Below, piece after piece: positions 37,101 to 49,100 of a stretch of DNA of 64,000 nt. A program made the position numbers and the translations under genes. Each line of letters starts with the position of its first letter. Position 1 is the stretch's first letter. Source of the DNA: Meandrina meandrites (Eukaryota > Cnidaria > Anthozoa > Scleractinia > Meandrinidae); NCBI GenBank assembly GCA_963693305.1, contig OY855916.1, forward strand, positions 9,504,501 through 9,568,500, read 5' to 3'. The notes beneath the pieces are model-generated. The model was given only the letters and a program-made list of their open reading frames with translations, had not been told where the DNA came from and did not search any database.

Positions 37101-40100
37101 AAGCTAATTCCAGGTTTATTTAAATGTCCTCAGATGTGTATGGCTAAAGATCCTTGCTGTGAGCCTCATAACTGTGTTCTAAAAAAGGATTCACAGTGCA
37201 GTGACCTACATCACACATGCTGTGAAAAGTGCTTGGTGAGGCAATGATTTGTAAATATAATTAATAATTAATTAATATTTAGTGTATCGGTTCTAGTCGT
37301 GTTGGTGTCTCCCAAAGTTTGATTTTTTTACGTAGTTTGATCGTAGCGTTACAGTGTCGTTTGATATTTATTATTTTTCTGCTGATCAGATCGCTTATTT
37401 GATCCTACGTTAGCAGCATTTTCGTTTGCAGTGCCTTGCTTTACGTTTTATTGTTTCTTTTTTACCTTTAGTATAAGAAACAAGGATCTTTATGCCGCGG
37501 AGTAAAAACAGACTGTGATGTGCCAGAGTACTGCCCCGGTGATTCTAGAGACGTATGTAAAACATAAACGTACTCAGTAGGTCTCTGCAGATTTCCTTCG
37601 GTCACACATATTTGTCGCTTTATGTGGTTTACGTAAATACTACGACAAAAAATTGAGATAGTTATTTCTATAATAGAAACATCTATTCACCCAAGCTCTA
37701 ATCTCTCAATTCAATATATAAAAAAGCACAATTTTGTTGTCGTTTGTGCTTGGATGTTTCATGAGGCAATTGCTTTACGTTGTTCGCTGTGTCTTAAAGA
37801 TAACATTTTAAGTAAACAAACTTACAAGTGTATGTAAGTTTCTGTTTGTGTATTTTGTAATAATCATGGGAAACCGTACATCAACTTTTATCGGAGTGTT
37901 AGTTTGTGATTTTCCTTTTGAATCTCAGTGTCCAGAGGATACTTACATCATAAATGGAAACCCATGCAATCAGACCAAAACGGTACGTTCAATTGACATA
38001 TATATTGCAAAAGCTTTAGAAAGCTTGCAAAGTGTTATATTATTTCGTACTTTCTTAAAGCGTTAGCATTGACTAAGCGCTGGAGTTAGGGTTCTAATGG
38101 CATTTATTGGAAAGGTCATTTAAAGTAATTGTTTAAATTGTTTATGAGACGCTTTGGTATAAGACATAGGTTGTGAACATATAATAGCGGAGCTCTCCAG
38201 CGGCCCGAAGGGCCGCAGAGCGGAGCCCCATAACTACCGTGCGAGGATAGAAATTAAGAAAACCATGCGTTTGAGTTTTCATGGTCATTGTGGCTAGCGG
38301 CATGGCTCGCGGGCGCGTGCGCCTAGCGACGTTACCCCAACATGGCGGCCATACTCCAGAAAAAAGCTTGACTTGGGCATCTTACGTGTTTGATATTGAC
38401 CATCCACCTTTCGTTTAAGTTACCTATCGTAGACGTTTGTAGGACACTGCGATTTTTTTTTAATCATGTTGAAAATCGACTAGGGATATTTCACTTCGCC
38501 TACACGAATCAATTGCGTGAAAAGGCGACAAAATATTTGGCGGTTGCTCAACCGCGGCAATAACAACTTGTGAAGAAAGTGAGCAGTAGAAAATATTTCT
38601 TCGTTATTATTTTTCACCCCATCACTTCATAGATTTTTTTTCTCGCATCAAAAAAAAAATGATCTGGACATTTCACATCAACTTAAACGAAGCCATTGCA
38701 TGAAAAGGCGCCAAAATCTGTGGCACGCTGTTCACGTTAAAAGCTGAATGAAACACGCGAAGAAAGCTGCTGAAGAACATAGATCTTCCTGGATATTTCT
38801 CGCTCTATTTACCCATCTTCACCATGGAAACTTATTCCAAATCATTTAGGACAACCTTGTAACGGGAAGATCCGAAGTAATTGCGGACTTGAACAGGATA
38901 TATCGGACTACAAGTCAAAAGAGCGATGTCCAGGGTTCGACCTGCGGCTGAGCAAGGCTGAAAATCACTGACTGGAACTCAAATAAAAGTGAACTCAAAG
39001 CCGATCAAGTGCACTGAAGTGAAGGATAAAAGACTGTTAAAGGCTACACCGATGGAAAGAGAGAAATTGATATTCGTTGATAATTCATATAATGTATATG
39101 TCGGTGGTGTTGGAGAAAGCTTTTAATACAACGAAATTGCCGTGTTCGTCTCCGATATTATTGGGCTCGTTTGAAAGCTTTGCCTGCCCTGCAGAATATA
39201 ACGTAAAAAACGTAATTGTACGCACTAAGCATAAGCCTAATTTTATATTGAGAGAATTTCTTCATTTATGAATAAATTTGAAGTTGTGTCGGTTTTCAGC
39301 TCTTCCGGTAAATATTTATCAAACCTGTTCGTGTTTGTACATTTTATACATACACTGTTTATCAAATATTTCGTTTAGACTAGTGATGTTCACTACTGGA
39401 TTTTGAAAACAAATTATTTAGCTTCGCGGATCAAAATCACAATTTCGCAGAATGTCGGCTCGCTTGCATTTGTTTTGTTTCTCTTGTCTCTGCTTATCAG
39501 TGAGTGTGTTGAAATATCTTCGACGCGTAAACGAATATTTGCCGGTTTCGTTGCGAGTTTACCTGTGCTTGGCTGAGTGAGTTCAGACTTTACCTACCGC
39601 ATATTTATACTAACCAGAAATGAAGAAAATTCATTCAGTTCTCTACATAAAATTATCTAAGGTACTTAGCAACGCGTACGATAAAACAGGATTAGTTAAT
39701 CATTCCACTAAACCGCAACGAAAAGAAGATGGTTCAAACAGTCAAAACAACATTGTAAGCTCATTCTAAGTTAGCGTGCACTACTTCCCAAATCACAAAC
39801 TGCTACAATTCTTACACAAAAGCTGGTTTAAAATGACTTGCATAACCGGCACCATAAATTTTCAGACATGGTTTTGCCGCCTCGCTTTTCTCAGTTTGCC
39901 GTGGCGTGAGTTCATTTTGTTTACTGTGGTTATCAGCGAGTTCACTTTGTTTTCTGTATTTTGTTTTTGCCTTGAGTTGATTTTCTTGCTCTGACAGTTT
40001 TGTAGTAAATCAAAACAAGGTCAAGATTCGTTTTGCATTGAAAAACTCAAAGAGGTCCTGGAGGTGTATTAATTAGTGTACAGAAAACGTTATAAAGATT

Positions 40101-43100
40101 TGTTTTGCGCTGACGTGTGTACGTGAGGAACCCAATAAAATGCACTCGTCAAATTCAATTTTAGAACCTGTCAGTGACAGGCTGTCACTGGAAAGAAAAT
40201 TCAGACGGGACCACGAAATATATTGACGTCGCTTTCGTCAACAAACCCATGAGAGGTTTTTAATCATGAGCGATTAAAATTATTTTTTGTACCTATATGG
40301 GCCACTGTATAAGCTTAGAAAATATAGTGTGGCTACCTATTTAGTAATAAAATTAATAAATGGGAGCTCCGCTTTTAGGCCTGCCTAAATAAATATATTA
40401 TACATCGACGTTTTTCTAGTGTGAAATAGCGTGCAGATGCTTGTCGTTTTGATTAAAAAAGGCTACGTCACGGACAACGCATCTCGAAAAAAACTGGCAA
40501 TTTTTTCTCAAGTTTGTTGGTCGTCATCGGTCTTAATCTTCATAAGTCGAAACCATCCTTGGTTATTTTCGTGTTTTTATTACTCCATCGCTGTTTTTTC
40601 TGTTTTAGAAAACAATTTTTTTGAGGTTTCCATCAATTTCAAAGAAATCAGAAAAACGACTAAAAGACATTGCTCCTTTAAGAAATGTGTTCAGATATGA
40701 AAATGTAGATATTTTTGGTGGAAAAGAGTATTAGGGATTCAACCCTCCCCAGCGCATTATCACTTGTATTGTTCAGAGATGTGATCACTCGGGAATACGC
40801 AAAATAACGATTTTTTAATGCCCCTGTGGCAGCCCGCTTCGCCCTGGGCACGCTCTTATCGCGGTAGTGACACTAGCTAGTATGTCTTGATGATGCCAGG
40901 AGCTATACTGGCTTGGACTACTGCGACTGGTCAAGGCGAAGAGATCTGACAAAAGACAACCCCTGGCTCTCCAGGTCAAGGCTTGAGGGTTGGGCCGGCC
41001 AGTAGGAGGGCTCTTGCTCCACAAGACGTCAAGAGGCCTAACTGTAAAAATGGAAAGAAAAATGCAAAATACATAGCCAAGAACGCTGTTACAAGAGATA
41101 TCTGAACAGCTTTTTTGTATATTGTTTCCCTGCAGGTTATACAAGGAAATACAAACTACCATAGCGTGAGAAGCAGAGACCTGAACCCAAGAGTCAGTGC
41201 TCGCTATCTCCGTATTAATCCTCAATATTGGTATGGATGGCCGTGTCTTCGAACTGAATTCCTGGGCTGTGCTGCGGTTGAAGGTAATGAAATGTTGTGC
41301 AGGTGAATTTTCACTTGTACCCTTTTAAAGAAAAAAAAATAATAGGATGAGACAACAGACACCCTAGGAACTCCATTGATCCTATTGAATGATATTTATC
41401 GATTTTCAGTTTTTCGCCAAAACTAGTGCAATTATGTATATATATGTACATTAACTTGTGTAATGCTTGAAGTGTATTGAAAAAGAATGTTATTGTTATG
41501 ACATGTCATTCTGAGAAAAATGTATATAGAAAAATGAAATGTTCAACTTGTAACTTATTGGAATTCCAGGCAAAAGTTGTTAGGACTCTTGTCGGAACTA
41601 AAGAAGGAAAATAACAATAAAAAAATATTCAACGTTTTTAAATTTTACCACGGTGGGGCCGAACCACCCCCCAAATGTATCATTTGTCATGACTAATATT
41701 TAGCATTATTAAGCATAACGTTAATTGTATGGGATATTTCCTCCCTAAAGTTGGAAAGTGAACAGAGGACATCAGGCCAATTTTTTTTATGTCATTAGTG
41801 ACATGAAATGTCAAAATATGACGTCACAATCGATGACGTCATATCATACTCTTGATTTAAAGTTTTTAATTTACACATTTTTTTAGTGCTTTCCAAAGAG
41901 CACATCAAGAGGAGTTAAAAACTGAAAACCTTTTGTTGATATCATAAAAATTCGATGAGATATGACATTCTGAACTTTCAAAAATGCTTGGCCAAAAAAT
42001 GGGGTCCCCCTTGGGTAATTTTGCCAAATTTGAGCTGTTTTTAGGTGTCCACGATTCTAGTTATGCTGTAGATTGGATTTCCTACATGACTAGAATACGA
42101 ATAAGAAGAAAAATATGAACTTTTTCCTACCAGTGTAAGTAACTCAAAGCTAGTTTTGTGACGTCATAACGGTGACGTCAGCAATATTTTGAGTGCTAAT
42201 AGTAGCGTTCTATAGCCAAAAACTAAAAATCTTACATGATACGATTTTTGGTAACACCTAGCATTTCATTTTGCCAAATTATTAGCTTTTATTGAGAAAA
42301 ATTGAAAAAATTATATCAAAGGGATTGATTTTAGAAGAAAAGTATGGTTCTGGGGGGACATTGAAATTTCTTTAAATTGCCATAACTCGAGAAATATTTG
42401 TTGTAGCCAGAAACGGTTTTCTATGTAACTGCTCTAGCCAAGCTCTTTAAAACCAAGTAACTTTCACTTCGAAATTAGAGAACTTGTATAACACGTTTTT
42501 GTGATGTCATTAATTAATGTGTCAATCGTAACAATGGAAGGAATTAGATAACAACCCAAGTTCATCTGCCAAGTTTGGTCAAAAACCATAGAAAATAAGA
42601 AAAGTTAGTCTAAATGACCATTTTTTGGGTCGTTTGGCCCCACCGTGTACGTGTCCCCGCATCGTCGTCTCAGATATTGTACTGGGCAATTTGACAGGGC
42701 CGTACCCAGACTTCCGGAAAAGACGAAGCAGGATCTGCGATCACCAAAGGCGTGATCTGCAAGGGGGTCGTGTTTTGTTTTTAATATTGGGTTAAAATCT
42801 ACTCAAGGGAAGTCCATCTACTTACCTCTTGCTAGCAACTCCACCCTAGCTTGGGCTAACAAGACTGTAAACGTAATGCTAACTTGTATGTGATATTTCT
42901 CTAAATGTTTTTTTTTTTTTTCCGTTTTAATAGTCAGCCCAAGTGCCCCAACACCTTTGAAGTCTTATGGCCTCGATCTGTGTCTCACACCATCAGACAA
43001 AACTTGTTCACCGGGAGATAACGACCCTCTGATATACATATCAGGTGGTTTATGCTCGGAGAGCCATCTTCAGTTCACGCTAGGCTCAAACGGCGTTTTA

Positions 43101-46100
43101 CGTCACCATTGCAGTGGGAAAATGGTCTGCCCCGAAAATGGCGCAACGAATAATGGTGCAAGGATTGTTGTCAGCGGTAGCTGCACAGTTGAAAACTCTA
43201 AGTTTGAGCGTACAGCAGGTAACATGCACGCTGCTTTTATTCCATTTGAATCGATGATAGAGTTTTAAATTCTGTAAAGGTCTTTAAAAACTTAATGGTC
43301 CACCAGGGCGATCTCTACTTCATCAAAGGTACGGTAAAGCCATAAAATTTTTTTTTTTTTTTTAGCCTGGCCCAGTTATAGGGTCGCCATGCAGCTCTCG
43401 TAAGGTCTCACATGAGTGGCTGAGAGAACAATAGAACAAACAACAAGAACAATGCCCCTAGCCCCCAAAACAATAGCAGCTGCTACACTAGGGGACCAGT
43501 AGAATTACACGCTTACGAGAGCTGCGTAACTATTCCAGTTATAAGATGTAACTGTTTATTAGTACTTTTGTGCTACGGCGATAAGAAAAAAATAACAGTT
43601 GGACAGTTCTTTTTCCGTTCTTTATAAATGTTTTTTGTTTTGATAGGACGGTCTCTGAAACATATCAAGACTGGTAAATGTATACATACCAACGGAGCTT
43701 GGCCTCGTGTTGGCAGGAACATGGTATTGTGGTCAGGGTGCGATGTACAGAGATTAGAGTTATGGTTCATGAAACAAGGTAAAAGTTTCTAAGATAACAT
43801 TGCAAAAGAAGATATTAGGGCTATGTAAACGTATGGTTTCTCAACTCTAAATAAGCTTTATATCCATGTGTTCTTATTCCTGAGCAGATTTGCCTTGCAA
43901 ATGAAAAATGATTGTTTGTTTGAACGTTCTACAATTGAAAATGGGTCATTTGTACATTTGCGAACAATCATCGCTAGGATGTCACAGTGATAACAGATAA
44001 ATATTTAAGAGCAATCGAAAATGAACCAAAAAAGTGTTTAGTCTCGGTCTAGGTGTCATTTGAGGCCAATACTCAACCAAGGTTACTATACAATGAAGCA
44101 ACTACGAGCGTTACTACCTCCCCCTCCACCTGCATCCCCCTGATGGGATGCTACCGTTGCCCCGGGGATGTTTTCAGGTTTTTCTTACAATTAACCGGTA
44201 TTTGGTAGAGAGTGGTACAGTGAGAGCCAAGCGTTTTCGAACATGACTCAAACTCGATCCGGATAACTATCTACCAACTAACATAATATTTTATACCCGC
44301 TCATGCTACTCAAAAAATTAAACCGTTATGTTATTCTTTGTATCACTGCACATCCTGCATGTATAGAGTGCATAGAGCAGTTAGGTATGCAGAACGGTGG
44401 CATCAAGGACAACCAAATCACAGCAACTTCATCAAGACCAGCTGATCTTCCACATTATGGACGGTTACATAACAACAAGTATTGGTGTGCCGCAAAGAAA
44501 AGTAAAAATGAGTATTTACAAGTTGATCTTGGCCAGGTGCGTAAGGGTATAAGAGTGTTTTAAAAAAATATTTTATTAATATAGGTATGTATGCATGGAA
44601 ACGATAAATTAAGTTTCAGATGAACGCTTTCGAGTGAGTCACCATTACGAGTCGAGTTCCAATTCAACACTAATAAACCGACTATATCTTATTGTTATAA
44701 AAGCTTTCAGCAGTTTCGCGCCCTGCTTGCGTGTGGCCACCTCACGTCAAAAGGTTTATTTATCCTTAGAGCTAGGTAGGCTTGAATTATAGGTCACGAA
44801 AATAACCGAAATGAATAAATCAAAGGGCACTTTATGTCTACGACTGGTTTTTAGGTTTGTGGAAACAATTATCGTTTATTTATATACTTCATAGAATTTG
44901 AAATAAGTGTAGCACCCTGGCAATCGTTGTTCCTTAGTCTGTATCTTTTGCGCGTATTTGTGTTCTGAACCCGAGTATCTTTAAACGCTTTTACGGACCT
45001 GAGCTTACCAGACAATCTGTTTCAACAACATGTTTTTCGTCATGTTTATAAGTTACAGCATTTTCTCGAAGCAGGGCAGAGATTAACAGGTCTTTTTAAA
45101 AAGATCAATTACGGACCACTATGCTTTGCGCGCTTATATTATTGTTTTGATCACCTACCTCGCTGCATGTGATCACATGTTTGTTTCTAAACGCGCATAA
45201 AACTACAAAGGAAAGGAAACAATTTGCTTCTGAAGTTATTCAAATGTATCCACAATCGAATTCCTTAGGAAAAATGTTTCTCTATTGCTGCTATAGGCAG
45301 CTTCCTTTTTGCGACTGTTTTTGCGTATGGAGGAAAGGAGTATAGTATGTGGTGGAGAATTGGTGGCGGTCGGTCGATCAGTAGTAAGCGAAAGGGATTG
45401 ACAGATGTTTGACAGACCTTACGCGACTCCCGTAGATTCGGATGTTTTGGCGTGACAGTTGCCGAGTTGTTTTACTTTGAAAATTCGGTCTTCCGACCGA
45501 TTTTCCTTCACACTGTTATCTTAACGGCATTACATACACGTATATAGAGTCGTTTAAGAGAGAAATGAATTATTTTTCGTGTTTCATTCAAGCGTTTGGA
45601 GGTTTTTTTTTTTTTTTTTTTTTTTTGAATCGGTAAAACTATTGCAAATGGGCAGATAAGAATAATGACGCTTCTTTCATGGTCATCAGACCCAGAACGG
45701 AACACTATAAGACAGCGATGATAAATCCGTTTCCATGCCTTACTTTCGGCCTCAAGTACACTAAGAATTAGTTCTTGCATTTGTTTGTTGTTATTCTATA
45801 TCGGTCTGGTATTTTATTCCAGTTGTGGCCTTCACTTCGGAGAAGTAGTAGTTAATGAGATCGTTACTGCCACTGGCATGACTCTGATATCATGATAAGA
45901 GGAAGATCGTTCGTCCTAAGTTCAGAGCCAAAGAGAGAGTCTTGGCTTTTTGATCGCAGCTCCCAGTGGCTTTGCCGAGTTGGAGGGCATAACTATATTT
46001 ATTTCTTCGCCGATAACTACTGAAGGTGCTCCGTGAAACCTGACTTTGTGATTTAGTCAATGTCACATGGAACGATTTAAATAGACATTGCCATGCATTG

Positions 46101-49100
46101 GTTTTGAATGTTCCTGACATTGGGGTTTGTAAGCATTAGTAACGAAACTGTTGGGAATGCAATATTTTTTACTTCAAATATAAAAATGACCTTATTTTGG
46201 TCCTAAATAATATAATTTAATACAGAACGATTAAGGGGGTCCTGCAAAGAAAGCTATTGGATGTGGCACAATCGCCATTGCCTTTAAAAGTCAAATACTG
46301 ATTTACTATCGCAAATAAGCTTCCTTAAACGTTTGCAGAGACAACCGATTTGAAAACTTCGTACTTTTTAGTCAAGGCTTTGCTTTATTCTCGTTGCCAT
46401 TGTTTCCAATTTTAGGTAAAAACGCTCAACAAAATTTTGATACAAGGACGCGGAAATTGGTATGACTGGGTGACGGGCTTCTTCTTGTACTACAGTTACG
46501 ATGGCCAAAGGTGGACAGGCTATACAGAAAGCGGAGACAAAGATCATTCAAACGTACGTCAATCAAGATGTATGAATTAATGCGTTTTTCACTCATCCAA
46601 TCTGTCACATTTATACTGAAGTGAAACTTTATTTCTTGTTTAGTCGGTCTGCTACCTTGGAAAATGCAGCGAAATTCACGAAACTCAGTGCAAGGACTTA
46701 TGGGGAGCAAGTAAGTGAACATGGATATCTTGTTATATTTTTATAAGGTTATGCGAAGAAAAGAAATTGCTATATGGTTAGTAGTTGCCTGAGGTTGGTA
46801 GATACAAAAGAGCAGCTACAAAACTTTACTACATATATAACTCCAAGAGTATCCATCACAAAGATGTCGATTGTTACTAATACTTTTAATATCCAAAGTA
46901 GTTTAATATCCAAAGTAGTTTCTTAAAGCTTAAAGCTACAAAATGCATGTTTATTAACTCTCATGCATTTTTATAATCATTTTGAAAATCTAAAGCTGCC
47001 AAGAAAGCTGACAAAGGATGCTATGACAAACTCAACACGGAGGCTGCAGGATATGGGACATGTGATCCAACTACCAACTCATCATGTTCCGCTAGGTATA
47101 TGACACAATATAAACATGCTATTTTTTGTACCTGTTCGTGGAAGACGACTTTTATATGAACATATTCAGACATGAAAGAAAAGTGGAAAGCTTTGGCATG
47201 GTAGTCTGGGTCCCTGTGGTAGTCTGGCCCCACCAGAGTCATCCTGTTTCATTCCTGGTAAATGGGGTAGCGTCAAAAGGAAAAACAGTTCTTTATAGGA
47301 TCTAAACCAGTTGTATCTGGATCTGTTCTAAACTATTTATTATAGCATCCAAACGTCAAGTCGTTGATCTCGATTTGTAGTTTCCATGCAGGTTGGTAAT
47401 ATGCAAGACATCCGTTTGTGCCATCAATAATGAATATCCTATTTCGTCTCATCGTATAATTGTCTTGTCTTGTCTTGTCTTGTCTTGTCTTGTCTTGTCT
47501 TGTCTTGTCTTGTCTTGTCTTGTCTTGTCTTGTCTTGTCTTGTCTTGTCTTGTCTTGTCTTGTCTTGTCTTGTTCCCTTGTCTTGTCTTGTCTTGTCTTG
47601 TTCCCTTGTCTTGTTTCTCGCGTTTCTCGTCTTGTCTTAGTTAGAGTTGAAGTATCAATGCATGTAATGGACTAAAGCAGATTACGATTCAAGTGAGCTT
47701 GATTAGTTATTACGGTCAACTACGCCATTTTAATTCATGGAAACTGTAACAATAAATGAAATCTACTGTAAAGGAGTATTTAATTTATAAATACTACCTA
47801 AGTTTTAAGGCTGACTGATTGACCTTTAATAATCTTTATAAGTAACAAGACAATCTGAAAACAACCTTTTTTAATATTTATAGTGACGTTTTATGTGGCC
47901 AGCTGCAATGTGAAGACAGCAGAAATTCTCCTGTTGTTCCCTATGGATGGACGTACGCTAAGATCCCTTTAGATAACGGAAAGCAATGCAGGTGTGGAAT
48001 TATGGGCCCAGGGGGGTACTCGAGGTATACATGACGGGGGGGTCTGACGTATTTTTTTGGTTGAAAATTTACACGATCGGTATTTTTGGGGGGTCAAGAG
48101 ATCTGTCATGTATTTTTTTTTTAGATCTTAAAGAAGTATGCGTATTTTTTTTAGTCTTATCTTCAAGTGAGCTTTTTGTTTCGGGCTTTTGTTGACTGTA
48201 AATGTGGAGCAGAAGGAAGGATGAAGAGACATTAACGGACATACCAATCATAAGCTCGTCAATGCAAAATTGTACATTAGAAAGTTCTAGGTCTTGTATT
48301 TTTTTGGGTTGGAAATTTTGAAGCCAGGTATTTTTTTGGGTCTAAAATTTCAGGCTTGTGTATTTTTTTGGGTTTGCAATATGAAGCTCCGTCGGACCCC
48401 CCGTCATGTATACTTCGAGTACCCCCCCTGGGATTACGGGTTCTTTTTCTGAAAAACCTATTGGATATTATTAGTGAGGTATTTTGCGTAATCAAGCAAA
48501 ATATCACGTTACTTAGGAACGAGTTGGCTAAAATCAGACGTTATCCTTCAAAATTGAGCAGAAAAATGGTTTCATTATTCAACAAATAGTCAACGAAACT
48601 ATGGTAATGGCGCACTCTGGAAGACGTTCGACGAATCTTGGCCACCTAAGTATGTGGCTGGTTATCTGTTATGTACGGATAACGGATAGAAAAGACTTTC
48701 AGACCGTATATGGACAATGTGACCATTTGTTCAATAATGAGACATTTTAAATGCTTGTGGAATAAACATAAAGTGTAGATCAAATGAGAGCACCCGACGA
48801 GCGTGAGAGAAAACAAAAAATCTCTTCCGAAGAAATTTTTTTGTTAAAAAAAATGTTCACTTTTTTTTTTCATGTTTGTCATTCGTAATCCAATTTGATC
48901 TTCCTCAATGTTAATTTTTTTTTATTCATTGTTACTGCTTTGGGGGTTTTCCTACCTAAGAAAAGTATTGTTTAGAGTCTTCGTTTGCTTCCTTCCTTCT
49001 GAAAGCAATTTTGTCTATCTAAAAAATGACTTCCAACATCTTGGCCTCTGACTCAGTTACATACACTCCAATTAAATATTTCAATACCCTTTTCGCCAAG

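Noticed and set aside
37983..41135. Hidden discoidin N-terminal exon upstream of exon 20
   Set aside because: I looked for an LGM...QVDLG-type frame and found none; most of the intron is a 2.2 kb repeat element. A very diverged exon cannot be fully excluded by eye.
41136..46553. Misassembly as the cause of the permuted discoidin order
   Set aside because: Moving exon 20 after exon 24 restores the usual domain order but puts phase-1 ends against phase-0 ADAM exons at both sides, breaking the frame. The order as given reads through. Long reads would still be the final proof.
47393..47675. Ser-Cys-Leu-Val-Leu repeat frames
   Set aside because: Product of the TTGTC pentanucleotide array.
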